Positions 1 through 6,741 of a DNA stretch of 14,695 bases are shown here, piece after piece. The notes under the pieces are model-generated. The model saw only the letters and a program-made list of their open reading frames with translations, made no database searches and had not been told where the DNA came from. Numbering within the stretch: the first letter of the stretch is position 1; each line of letters opens with the position of its first letter. The stretch covers positions 1-14,695 of the forward strand of contig PWMO01000071.1 of assembly GCA_003558175.1 (NCBI GenBank), given 5' to 3'. The position numbers and the translations under genes are program-made. The DNA comes from Spirochaetaceae bacterium. GTDB taxonomy: Bacteria; Spirochaetota; Spirochaetia; DSM-27196; PWMO01.

Positions 1-206
1 ACTGCAGCGCTGCCGGTTGATGAGAGCGCCCAGGCTTTCGAGTAACGCCCAGGAACGCCTGCCGTTCCGAGTAACGCGCGAACTCGGCGCCGGATTGCGT
101 GCCGGGACCTGAAGTCAGGCACGGCGCCGGTTTCCCGCGCCCCGGCGGGCGGTAAATATACCGGCGCGGCGCCGGCGGGCGATTCGACTTCTGCGTACCG
201 CCTCGC
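1..206. repeat. GC-rich repeat-bearing non-coding flank
   Basis: No gene is visible here; the segment follows the stop of the minus-strand glycerate kinase gene. It is built of short repeats. CGGCGCCGG occurs three times (85-93, 122-130, 167-175). CGAGTAACGC occurs twice (39-48, 68-77). CCGGCGGGCG occurs twice, 30 bp apart (142-151, 172-181). Inverted repeats include 85-92 plus 99-103 against 118-129, and CGGTA-AATA-TACCG at 150-163. The structures could form a 3' end for the minus-strand transcript, but no T-run follows on that strand, so a standard intrinsic terminator is not supported. A REP-like intergenic repeat is an alternative. Confidence 0.45.
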
Positions 207-1559
207 CTACTCCACCAGCAGAATCTGCAGGTCGCAGACGTTGGTGTTGGTCGGGCCGGTCTTATACAACGCCCCCAGCTGCTCATAGAAATGATACGAG
301 TCATTGGCGGCCAGGAAGGCGTTGATCGACAGCTCCGCGGCCTGCGCCGTATCTACAAGATCGCGCGCCGCAAACGCACCGGCCGCGTCGGTCGGGCCGT
401 CGTTGCCGTCGGTGGCGGTAGAGAGAAACGTCACGCCGGTAAAGGCGTGCGGCCGGGCCGCGATTTCCCCGAGAAACGCCAGCGCCATCTCCTGGTTGCG
501 GCCACCCTTCCCCGAACCGCGCAGCGTCACCGTGGTCTCCCCGCCGGCGAGGATGCACGCCGGCCTGGGCTGCAGCGTTTCAGTGCGCACCAGGTCGCGG
601 GCAATTCCGCTGAAGAAGCGGGCGATCTCGCGCGCCTCGCCGGTAAGCTGTGACGTCAGGATCAGCGTGTTGTATCCCAGCTCACGGGCGCGCTTCGCGG
701 CTGCTTCGAGCGCCAGCGCGTTGGTTCCGATCAGCACATTGTGCACCTGCTCGAATACGTTCTCACCCTGCTTGGGTGTTTCAGGGATCTCGCCCTTGCG
801 CCCGGCCTCAAGGATGCGCCGTACCGATTGCGGCAGACGATCGGCGATGCGGTAGCGCTCGGAGATCTCCCAGGCGTCGTTGTAGGTGGTTGGATCGGGA
901 CAGGTCAGTCCCGAGGCGATGCTCTCCAGCTCGTCACCAACGACGTCCGACAGAATCAGGCTGACCGTGGTTGCCGGGTGCAGACTGCGGCAGAAACGGC
1001 CCCCGGAGACCGCCGATATGTGCTTGCGGATGCAGTTGATCTCCTGGATCGGAGTACCCGCCTCCAGCAGCAGCTCGGTGGTTCTCTGCGTGTCCTCCAG
1101 CGTAACCTCAACGCCTTCAACCGCCGCCGGGAGGGTCAGCAGCGCTGAGCCGCCGCCGGATATCAGCACCAGACAGAGCGTCTGCTCGTCGGCACTCTCG
1201 GCGAGTTCTACGATTCTGCGCGCAGCAGCCACCCCGTTGGCATCCGGAACCGGATGGCCGGCCTCAAGCAGCTCAACCCGCTCGAGCTCGCGCACGTGCT
1301 CGTACTTCACCACCACCAGGCCGGTTTCGATTCTCTCGCCCAGCACCTGTTCGACGCCCAACGCCATGGAGGCTCCGGCCTTCCCGGCACCAAGCACGAT
1401 AATGCGCTTGAAACGACCAAGATCCAACGACACGCTCTGTTTTTCCGTGTTGATCTGCAGCGTATCACCGGAGAGCGAAAGGCAGTCGGTAATCATCTTT
1501 ACCGGGTCTACGCGCTGCAATGCCGCCTCGGCGATACTCTGTGCACTCTTCTGATTCAT
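207..1559 (-). CDS. Glycerate 2-kinase, MOFRL family (class II)
   Basis: Predicted cytoplasmic kinase that phosphorylates D-glycerate with ATP, giving 2-phosphoglycerate for lower glycolysis. The chosen ATG at 1559 gives 450 residues, normal for the family, and is preceded by GGAG. The frame stays open further upstream, but that part overlaps the TPR gene and looks non-coding. Visible family marks are VLGAGKAG (about 55-62, with the conserved Lys60), LISGGGSAL (132-140), LILSDVVGDELESIASG (201-217), and the C-terminal MOFRL domain with ILAGGETTVTLRGSGKGGRNQE (336-357, seen in parts), TATDGNDGPTDAAGA (381-395) and a final GPTNTNVCDLQI. This is the GckA/TtuD/GLYCTK-type family, not the unrelated GarK/GlxK type. 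Older databases often label members hydroxypyruvate reductase. It is last in the minus-strand glycerate block, 143 bp after the TPR gene. Confidence 0.93.
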   Translation of the reverse strand: MNQKSAQSIAEAALQRVDPVKMITDCLSLSGDTLQINTEKQSVSLDLGRFKRIIVLGAGKAGASMALGVEQVLGERIETGLVVVKYEHVRELERVELLEAGHPVPDANGVAAARRIVELAESADEQTLCLVLISGGGSALLTLPAAVEGVEVTLEDTQRTTELLLEAGTPIQEINCIRKHISAVSGGRFCRSLHPATTVSLILSDVVGDELESIASGLTCPDPTTYNDAWEISERYRIADRLPQSVRRILEAGRKGEIPETPKQGENVFEQVHNVLIGTNALALEAAAKRARELGYNTLILTSQLTGEAREIARFFSGIARDLVRTETLQPRPACILAGGETTVTLRGSGKGGRNQEMALAFLGEIAARPHAFTGVTFLSTATDGNDGPTDAAGAFAARDLVDTAQAAELSINAFLAANDSYHFYEQLGALYKTGPTNTNVCDLQILLVE

Positions 1560-1702
1560 TCTTCTGCTCCTGGCGAACCGACGCCCCACAGGCACGGCGG
1601 TTTCAGTTTTGGGCCGCTTTCGCCTGACACTGCCGACAGTCTCGCCGTGCGTTCCCGTTGCTGCCGCCCTCCGACTCCGGTCGGGCGCAATGCTCAAGCC
1701 CA

Positions 1703-2389
1703 TCACGCCTCGGCATCGGCCTTTTGCCCGGTCTGCTGCGCCTCCGCGGCGGCCTTCTCGGCCTGTTCGAGGTTGCGCACTACCCACGGCAGCTTTGCCC
1801 AGCGCAATGCGCGGCGAAAGCAGTCAACGGCGGCGGCGGGGTTCTCAAGGTTGTTGAGGTAGATGGTACCGGCGTTATTGAGCGCGTGCACGTTGGTTTC
1901 GTCGCACTCGGCAGCGCGCGCGAACTCCTCAATTGCCTCTTCCCACCGCTTCTCGTCCATCAGCCGGTTGCCGTCGGCAAACGCCTCGTGCGCCTGCATG
2001 ACCGTGGCAAACGCGTCCGCGTCGGAGGTAATCTCAATTCGCTTGCGGATCAGTGCCACGTCTTCCTCCGGCGCCTCGGCTTCAAGCGAACGCTCGTAGA
2101 ACTCACGCGACTGCTCCCGGTTCCCGGCGGCGTAGTAGAGATCGGCCAGCACCCGCACCCGCGGGTAGTACTCGCCAAAGTTCTCCAGCTCGGTCAGGAG
2201 GAGCTCTTCGGCCTCGTCGTAGTCGCCAAGCGCGATGTGGGTCAGGGCGAGGTTGTGCCGCATTCCGGCAGCTTCCGGTTGCGCCTGCAGCAGCCGGCGA
2301 AACAGCCGGCGCGCTTTCTCAAACTCTCCGGCGGCATAGGCACTGAACGCACGCCGCTGCATCAGCTTCAGTTTCAGTTTGCCGATCAT
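1703..2389 (-). CDS. Soluble tetratricopeptide-repeat (TPR) protein, function unknown
   Basis: A 228-residue helical protein with no signal peptide or membrane segment, so probably cytoplasmic. About five TPR-like helix pairs can be seen: around residues 12-45 (AFSAYAAGEFEKARRLFRRL), 46-68 (ALTHIALGDYDEAEELL), 77-105 (RVLADLYYAAGNREQSREFY), 132-165 (AHEAFADGNRLMDEKRWEEA) and 166-199 (NNAGTIYLNNLENPAAAVDC). The end is a short Ala/Gln/Glu-rich tail. TPRs are protein-protein scaffolds, so no enzymatic role is proposed. Its start overlaps the garR stop (ATGA, 2386-2389). AAGGG abuts the ATG with no spacer, so translation is probably by coupling to garR. Its place between garR and the glycerate kinase gene suggests a role linked to that pathway, but this is inference only. 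Confidence 0.88.
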   Translation of the reverse strand: MIGKLKLKLMQRRAFSAYAAGEFEKARRLFRRLLQAQPEAAGMRHNLALTHIALGDYDEAEELLLTELENFGEYYPRVRVLADLYYAAGNREQSREFYERSLEAEAPEEDVALIRKRIEITSDADAFATVMQAHEAFADGNRLMDEKRWEEAIEEFARAAECDETNVHALNNAGTIYLNNLENPAAAVDCFRRALRWAKLPWVVRNLEQAEKAAAEAQQTGQKADAEA

Positions 2390-3276
2390 CCCTTGCGCCG
2401 AACCTCTGTGCCGGCCAGCTGCTCGTAGAACTGCACCAGGCCGCCGTGATCATCTTTCTGTTTGCCGGCCACTTTCAGTGCCTGCATGAACTCCATTACC
2501 TGGCCGGTGAGCGGAACCGGCACGCCGATCTCGTGTGCGGTATCCAGCGCGTTCTGCAGATCCTTGATATGCAGCTCCATGCGGAACCCGGGCTTGAAGT
2601 TGCGCTCGAGTATCAGGGGCATCTTGGCATTCATGACCGTGCTGCCTGCAAGCCCGCCCTTGATGGCATTGAAGACATTCTCGGGATCGACATCGGCCTT
2701 AGTCGCCAGCACCATTGCCTCGGACACCGCGGCGATATTCAGCGCCACGATAATCTGGTTTGCCAGCTTGGTCACGTTGCCTGCGCCGATGTCGCCACAG
2801 CGCACCGCCGACGCACCCATCTTCAGCAGGATCTCCTTGACCGCGTCAAAGGCGTCCTGCGGACCGCCGACCATGATCGCAAGTGTACCGTCGATTGCCT
2901 TCGGCTCGCCGCCACTGACCGGCGCGTCGAGCATCTTCACGTTCTTCTTCAGCAGTTCGGCTGCAACCTCCTGTGCCGCCAGCGGCGCGATCGAGCTCAT
3001 GTCGACCACGATGGCCTCCGGGCGAACGCCTTCGATCACGCCGCCCTCTCCGAGCACCGCCTGTTTCACTTCCGGTGAGTTGGGCAGCATGGTGATGACT
3101 ACATCGGCCTGTTCGGCGACGTTGCGCGGCGAACTGCCCGCGGCGGCCCCGTCGGCGACCACGTCGTTCGTGTTTGCCTCAACGATATCGTAGACCACGT
3201 GATCGTATCCGGCTTTCAGCAGGTTGCGGGCCATCGGCTTCCCCATGATGCCGAGACCAATAAAGCCGATTCTCAT
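2386..3276 (-). CDS. garR: 2-hydroxy-3-oxopropionate (tartronate semialdehyde) reductase
   Basis: Member of the beta-hydroxyacid dehydrogenase family, 296 residues, the usual length. It is predicted to reduce tartronate semialdehyde to D-glycerate with NAD(P)H in the cytosol. The N-terminus carries the Rossmann motif GLGIMG (7-12). The substrate-binding signature DAPVSGGEPKA is at 117-127, and the catalytic lysine is Lys170 in GNVTKLANQ. The C-terminal helical domain includes FKPGFRMELHIKDLQNA, typical of GarR/GlxR. A strong GGGAGGTG sits 4 nt before the ATG. The glycerate kinase gene two places downstream supports the glycerate assignment over the related 3-hydroxyisobutyrate dehydrogenases, which remain the main alternative. 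The stop overlaps the next gene by ATGA. Confidence 0.92.
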   Translation of the reverse strand: MRIGFIGLGIMGKPMARNLLKAGYDHVVYDIVEANTNDVVADGAAAGSSPRNVAEQADVVITMLPNSPEVKQAVLGEGGVIEGVRPEAIVVDMSSIAPLAAQEVAAELLKKNVKMLDAPVSGGEPKAIDGTLAIMVGGPQDAFDAVKEILLKMGASAVRCGDIGAGNVTKLANQIIVALNIAAVSEAMVLATKADVDPENVFNAIKGGLAGSTVMNAKMPLILERNFKPGFRMELHIKDLQNALDTAHEIGVPVPLTGQVMEFMQALKVAGKQKDDHGGLVQFYEQLAGTEVRRKG

Positions 3277-3330
3277 GTCGCACCTCCCTGTGGTTCGATT
3301 GTGTATGAGTTACGTGATGACTGCGCGGCA

Positions 3331-3356
3331 GGGAGACACGGAACCCCGTGTCTCCC
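3331..3356 (-). repeat. Perfect 11-bp hairpin between permease and garR genes
   Basis: GGGAGACACGG (3331-3341) and CCGTGTCTCCC (3346-3356) are perfect reverse complements separated by a 4-nt loop. It lies 15 bp past the permease stop, in the 94-bp gap before garR. No T-run follows on either strand, so it is more likely an RNA stabiliser, processing site or partial terminator that sets permease and enzyme levels apart than a full terminator. Confidence 0.75.
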
Positions 3357-3370
3357 CCGCACTGAGTAGA

Positions 3371-4702
3371 CTACATGAAAATCGAGAGAATGAGAACGAA
3401 CAGGAACGAAGCGATACCCTGCACACCGGTTGAGACCGTCCAGAGCTTGTACCCCATGGAGGCGGGCATCCCGGCAAACTGCGTAACCACCCAGAAGTAG
3501 GAGTCGTTGGCGTGCGAAACCACAACCGCACCCGATCCAATTGCCAGTACCGTCAGTACCGGATCGAGACCGAACACCGGCACGAGCGGTGCCATGATTG
3601 CAGCGGTCGTGATGATCGAGACCGTGCCGCTTCCCTGCGCGATCTTCAACGCGACGGCAATTGCAAACGGCAGGAACAGCCCGAGCGGCAAGCCTTCCAT
3701 CGATTGCTCAATAAACGGGACCATGGGCGAGCCCTGCAGAATGCGGCCGAACGCACCACCGGCACCGGTAATCGCAAGGATCAGCGCCGCGTTCTTCACG
3801 CCGTCGCCCATCCAGGTGCTGCGCGCTTCCGCCTTGTCCTGCGCCGGCACCAGCGTCAGCGAGATCAGCACACCGATGATGAGTGCGGTAGCCGGAGCTC
3901 CGAGGAAGCGGAACAGGCTGTACACGGCACCATCACCAAACGGCTCACCCGGGAACGCCGCAATGGAGCTCAGCACGATGAGCACGATGGGAACCAGCAG
4001 CGGCAACAGCGAATGAAAGGTTCCCGGCAGTTTGCCGTACTTGGCCTTGAGGTCGTCGTAAGACTCCTCGAGCTCCGCACCCAGGTCGTACTTGCCGGCA
4101 ACCTTGATGGCAAACAGGTAACCGGCGAACATGCTGACGAGCGCGGCCAGCAGGCCGAGCGCGATCACCATACCCAGATCGGCGTTGAGCTCCGCGGCCG
4201 CGGCAATCGGGCCCGGCGTCGGCGGAACAAGCGCATGCGTTGCGTGCAGACCGGTACCGAGCGCAACCGCCATCATGGCCATCGATTTCTTGGCCTGAAC
4301 GGAAAGCGCCTTGTTGAGCGGGGTTAGAATGACGTACCCCGAGTCGCAGAATACCGGAACCGACACGACAAAACCGGCGAAACTCATTGCCAGCGGCGCG
4401 CGCTTCTCACCGACCAGGTCAAGAATGGCCTGCGTGATGGAAATAGCTGCCCCGGTTCTCTCGAGAATGGTACCGATGATCGTTCCACAGATGATCACGA
4501 TACCGATCGCGCCAAGTGTACCTCCAAACCCTCCCGTGACGCGACTGACGATCTCTTCAAGCGGCATGCGCACGCCGATACCGTAGAGGAACGCAACCCC
4601 GATCAGTACCACGAACGCATTCATCTGCAACTTGGCCGTGCCGAAAATGATCAGCGCTACGGCCACAACCAGCAAGATGAGTGCAATAGGCCCTGAAACC
4701 AT
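3371..4702 (-). CDS. GntP-family hydroxyacid:H+ symporter
   Basis: Inner-membrane permease of 443 residues, close to the usual family length, composed of many hydrophobic spans from the first residues (ALILLVVAVALIIFG) to the last (IASFLFVLILSIFM). Family signatures include VPVFCDSGYVIL (115-126) and HALVPPTPGP (156-165), which match the conserved GntP substrate-path segments. GntP members carry gluconate, idonate, glycerate and related hydroxyacids with protons. The neighbouring GarR and glycerate kinase genes point to glycerate or a related diacid breakdown product, but the substrate cannot be read from sequence. AGGAGGG lies 6 nt before the ATG. A promoter-like element is present upstream at 4745-4773, so it may be transcribed both from its own promoter and from cdaR. 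Confidence 0.93.
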   Translation of the reverse strand: MVSGPIALILLVVAVALIIFGTAKLQMNAFVVLIGVAFLYGIGVRMPLEEIVSRVTGGFGGTLGAIGIVIICGTIIGTILERTGAAISITQAILDLVGEKRAPLAMSFAGFVVSVPVFCDSGYVILTPLNKALSVQAKKSMAMMAVALGTGLHATHALVPPTPGPIAAAAELNADLGMVIALGLLAALVSMFAGYLFAIKVAGKYDLGAELEESYDDLKAKYGKLPGTFHSLLPLLVPIVLIVLSSIAAFPGEPFGDGAVYSLFRFLGAPATALIIGVLISLTLVPAQDKAEARSTWMGDGVKNAALILAITGAGGAFGRILQGSPMVPFIEQSMEGLPLGLFLPFAIAVALKIAQGSGTVSIITTAAIMAPLVPVFGLDPVLTVLAIGSGAVVVSHANDSYFWVVTQFAGMPASMGYKLWTVSTGVQGIASFLFVLILSIFM

Positions 4703-4744
4703 GATCTACCCTCCTGAGAATGAGAAGTGTTATCCGTCCCGCTC

Positions 4745-4773
4745 AGTCTACCGGCAGATCGGCCCGCGGCCAA
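4745..4773 (-). promoter_or_regulatory. Candidate sigma70 promoter of the permease-garR operon
   Basis: On the minus strand TTGGCC (4773-4768), a 17-bp spacer and TAGACT (4750-4745) form a -35/-10 pair with 4 of 6 consensus matches each. The predicted start is near 4738, about 36 nt before the permease ATG. The -10 context GGTAGACTG is identical to that in front of cdaR, and the spacing is also 17 bp. This supports a real, possibly co-regulated promoter. Confidence 0.5.
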
Positions 4774-4812
4774 TGGTGCTAAAGACCAACAGGCAGCTCT
4801 TATTCTGTACTA

Positions 4813-6087
4813 TCACGCTAAATCCGGTGCTGTCGGCGGCGGGGTTGTCGGGGAAGCGGGCTGCGGCGGCGTCTGTGACGGAGCCGTAGCGGGCTGCGGT
4901 GCGGCCGCCGGTCCTGCTGCCGGAATTTCACCGGGCGAACTGCGGCGGGCCAGATGGTCAAAGAACAGGTAGAGCATCTCCCGGTGGCGCCAGTTTCGCG
5001 TTGGATCCAGCCCGCAGAGATCATTGATCCGATTGAGCCGAAACACAACGGTGTTGCGGTGCAGTCCCAGCCGCTCGGCAGCGTGCTTCGGGCTCATGTT
5101 CTGTTCGCGCAGCACCATAAAGGTCCTGCCGAGCTGCTCCAACGTTACCGAACCAGGAACGCCCGAACGCCGCATTCGGTCCAGGAGGTAGTCGAACACC
5201 GTATGCCACGTGTCCGGGGCAATAGAGTGCAGCAGCAGGTCGTGCGCGTGGTCGGCGTAGAATGCAATGCGGTCTGAACCGCGATGCAGAATCCAGTGTG
5301 CGGTGCGAAGCGCGGAGCGGTATTTCGGCAGCTCGTCCTGAACCGGTCCGGTTGCGTACCGCGCCGGCAGCTCAAGCCGGGCGGAACGGCACTCATCGTC
5401 AAGCGCGGCACAGTAGTCCGTCAACGCCTGCCGGATCAGCTGCAGAATGCCGCCGGAACAATCGGGCACAACCTTGAACACGGTGACGTGACCCGAAGCG
5501 CCCACGAACGAGAGATCCTGTCTGGTATGCTGCGGACTCAGTTTAACCGCACGGAGGTAGTCGTGCGGACCAACCGACTCCGGAAGTTCCAGAACAATCG
5601 GCATACGCGGCAAGCGAGGATCGTAGCCGCACCGCTCGGCAAGGCCTGCTACCTGTGCCGGGTCACTGTCTTCCTTGTAGAGCAGCAGATCGATCAGAAA
5701 CTTCTTGCGGTCCTGACGGTGCTCGAGTTGCTCGCGCTCCCACTCGTATTCGAGCATGGTCTCGATGGCGGTGCGAACGGCGTGCGCCAGGTTGCCGACG
5801 TCACGGCTGCTCCCGGTCACACCAATCACCCCGACAACTTCTCCGCGATGCCGCACCGGCAGGTTCACGCCGGGCAGCACTCCGGCAGGAAGCACTGCGT
5901 CAGGCAGCACCACCGCGGCCTCTTCGCTCTGCACCACCAGTGCGTGCGCAACCTCGTGGTATGTCCCGATGCGATGGGTATCGCGCGCTGCGATTATCGT
6001 GCCGTCGGTATCCATTACGTTGACGTTGTAGCCAATCGTCGAGCAGAACCGATCAACAAACTTCTGCGCCAGTTCGGTTGCAATCAC
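4813..6087 (-). CDS. cdaR: CdaR-family sugar-diacid transcriptional regulator
   Basis: Predicted DNA-binding regulator of the adjacent glycerate block. The N-terminal sugar-diacid recognition domain spans about residues 1-130, with GYNVNVMDTDGTIIAARD, RIGTYHE, PGVNLPV and GEVVGVIGVTG. A C-terminal PucR-type helix-turn-helix lies near 325-365 (NMSPKHAAERLGLHRNTVVF). I start it at the GTG at 6087, because AGGA lies 8 nt upstream, the recognition domain begins right after it, and the in-frame extension to 6252 runs through the divergent promoter region. That gives 424 residues, against about 385 for E. coli CdaR. The excess is a 43-residue Pro/Ala-rich tail (about 382-424) with no recognisable fold. 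E. coli CdaR activates the galactarate/glucarate/glycerate genes, which fits the downstream permease, reductase and kinase. Confidence 0.9.
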   Translation of the reverse strand: MIATELAQKFVDRFCSTIGYNVNVMDTDGTIIAARDTHRIGTYHEVAHALVVQSEEAAVVLPDAVLPAGVLPGVNLPVRHRGEVVGVIGVTGSSRDVGNLAHAVRTAIETMLEYEWEREQLEHRQDRKKFLIDLLLYKEDSDPAQVAGLAERCGYDPRLPRMPIVLELPESVGPHDYLRAVKLSPQHTRQDLSFVGASGHVTVFKVVPDCSGGILQLIRQALTDYCAALDDECRSARLELPARYATGPVQDELPKYRSALRTAHWILHRGSDRIAFYADHAHDLLLHSIAPDTWHTVFDYLLDRMRRSGVPGSVTLEQLGRTFMVLREQNMSPKHAAERLGLHRNTVVFRLNRINDLCGLDPTRNWRHREMLYLFFDHLARRSSPGEIPAAGPAAAPQPATAPSQTPPQPASPTTPPPTAPDLA

Positions 6088-6099
6088 GGTGTGAGTCCT

Positions 6100-6110
6100 G
6101 ACTGCCAGTC
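6100..6110. promoter_or_regulatory. Candidate operator palindrome at the cdaR promoter
   Basis: GACTG-C-CAGTC is an 11-bp inverted repeat covering most of the predicted cdaR -10 box and start point. A protein bound here would block or modulate cdaR transcription, so autoregulation is plausible. It is short and could be chance. The CAGTC half-site also occurs in the inverted repeat at the sdhA promoter. Confidence 0.3.
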
Positions 6111-6135
6111 TACCACGGCCCCGGCAGGCGGGCAA
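6107..6135 (-). promoter_or_regulatory. Candidate cdaR promoter
   Basis: On the minus strand TTGCCC (6135-6130), a 17-bp spacer and TAGACT (6112-6107) give 4 of 6 matches at each box. The predicted start near 6100 leaves a leader of only about 13 nt before the GTG, barely including the AGGA ribosome site. It shares the GGTAGACTG -10 context and 17-bp spacing with the element upstream of the permease gene. Confidence 0.45.
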
Positions 6136-6139
6136 CTCG

Positions 6140-6168
6140 TTGACAGCGACCGGTTGCGGTTCTACGAT
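6140..6168 (+). promoter_or_regulatory. Candidate glcG promoter
   Basis: A perfect -35 TTGACA (6140-6145), a 17-bp spacer and TACGAT (6163-6168) form a good sigma70-type promoter, with a start near 6175 and a leader of about 36 nt. Its -35 is only 4 bp from that of the divergent cdaR promoter. The small palindrome CAAC-TC-GTTG (6133-6142) sits on the exact midpoint, so the two promoters must share polymerase and regulator space. Confidence 0.55.
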
Positions 6169-6210
6169 CAGTTCAGGCACGCAGCGACACCGAGGAACGA
6201 GGAGGAGAGT

Positions 6211-6630
6211 ATGAAACCACTGACGTTGGCCGAAGCAGAGCAGATCCTGCACGGATGCAAGACCAGGATTGGCGAGCTCGGCGTGAAGATGGGAGTCTCG
6301 GTCACCGACCCGCGAGGCGATCTGATCGCGATGGTTCGCACCGACGGAGCTTCGTGGCGAACGCCGGAGATATCACGCGGCAAGGCGGTGGCTTCGGCTT
6401 GTATGGGCGTGAGCAGCGGAGAACTGTCGCATCGCGCGGGCGATGCCATCTTTCTTCCGTTCACTATGATCCAGGGCGGTCACTTCATAATGGGTCAGGG
6501 CGCGGTGCCGGTTTACCGTGACGGAGAACTGGTGGCAGCGGTCGGTGCCAGCGGCGGAACACCGCAACAGGACGAGGACGTGGTGCAGGCGGGGGTCACC
6601 GGCGCCGGATTTTCCACAAAGGCAATCTGA
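6211..6630 (+). CDS. glcG: GlcG/HbpS-like (DUF336) protein
   Basis: Small 139-residue cytoplasmic protein of the GlcG / DUF336 (heme-binding-like) family. Family hallmarks are VSVTDPRGDLIAMVRTDGA near the N-terminus, ISRGKAVASACMG in the middle, and GGHFIMGQGAVPVYRDGELV followed by AVGASGGTPQQDEDVVQAG at the C-terminus. No signal peptide is present. The ATG at 6211 follows GAGGAGGAGAGT, a strong ribosome site; the open frame continuing upstream is antisense to cdaR and not coding. The biochemical role of the family is not settled. GlcG is found in glycolate operons and members sit near glycolate, diol and hydroxyacid pathways, in keeping with its divergence from cdaR. The symbol reflects family membership, not proven orthology. 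Confidence 0.85.
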   Translation: MKPLTLAEAEQILHGCKTRIGELGVKMGVSVTDPRGDLIAMVRTDGASWRTPEISRGKAVASACMGVSSGELSHRAGDAIFLPFTMIQGGHFIMGQGAVPVYRDGELVAAVGASGGTPQQDEDVVQAGVTGAGFSTKAI

Positions 6631-6646
6631 CAGGCCGGCTAAGGCT

Positions 6647-6674
6647 TTCCCAAAGGTGACTTTTACTGTATAAT
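6647..6674 (+). promoter_or_regulatory. Candidate promoter of the sdhAB-sucCDAB operon
   Basis: A full-consensus TATAAT (6669-6674) stands out as an AT-rich patch in a GC-rich region, 17 bp after the glcG stop at its -35. TTCCCA (6647-6652, 4 of 6) is a possible -35 at 16 bp. The predicted start is about 6681, leaving a leader of roughly 120 nt before sdhA. Confidence 0.6.
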
Positions 6675-6677
6675 TTA

Positions 6678-6705
6678 CCAGTCGTATGAATACCTGTTCG
6701 ACTGG
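6678..6705. promoter_or_regulatory. Candidate operator: 7-bp inverted repeat at the sdhA start point
   Basis: CCAGTCG (6678-6684) and CGACTGG (6699-6705) are perfect reverse complements with centres 21 bp apart, about two helical turns. The left arm spans the predicted transcription start, so most or all of the repeat would act in DNA rather than RNA. This suits a dimeric regulator that represses the TCA operon. The regulator is not identifiable. Confidence 0.4.
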
Positions 6706-6709
6706 CATG

Positions 6710-6741
6710 GGAGTCCGGCTCGCGTGAAACGTCCGGGCTCC
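6710..6741 (+). promoter_or_regulatory. Structured 5' leader hairpin before sdhA
   Basis: GGAGTCCGG (6710-6718) can pair with CCGGGCTCC (6733-6741), 9 bp with one G-U. An inner 4-bp stem (6722-6725 with 6729-6732, one G-U) closes a GAA loop, leaving a 3-nt bulge on the 5' side. No T-run follows, so it is not an intrinsic terminator. It may stabilise the mRNA or bind a regulator. It does not match a riboswitch I recognise. Confidence 0.4.

Noticed and set aside
1560..1787. 76-residue N-terminal extension of the glycerate kinase
   Set aside because: Arg/Gly-rich, overlaps the TPR gene, and the ATG at 1559 has its own ribosome site and fits family length.
3331..3356. Intrinsic terminator between permease and garR
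   Set aside because: The stem is perfect but no T-run follows on either strand, so only a hairpin is reported.
5284..6210. Long upstream in-frame extension of GlcG
   Set aside because: It is antisense to cdaR; the GlcG family begins at about the ATG at 6211, which has a strong ribosome site.
6088..6252. 55-residue N-terminal extension of CdaR
   Set aside because: It runs through the divergent promoter gap and into glcG, and does not resemble the diacid-recognition domain start.
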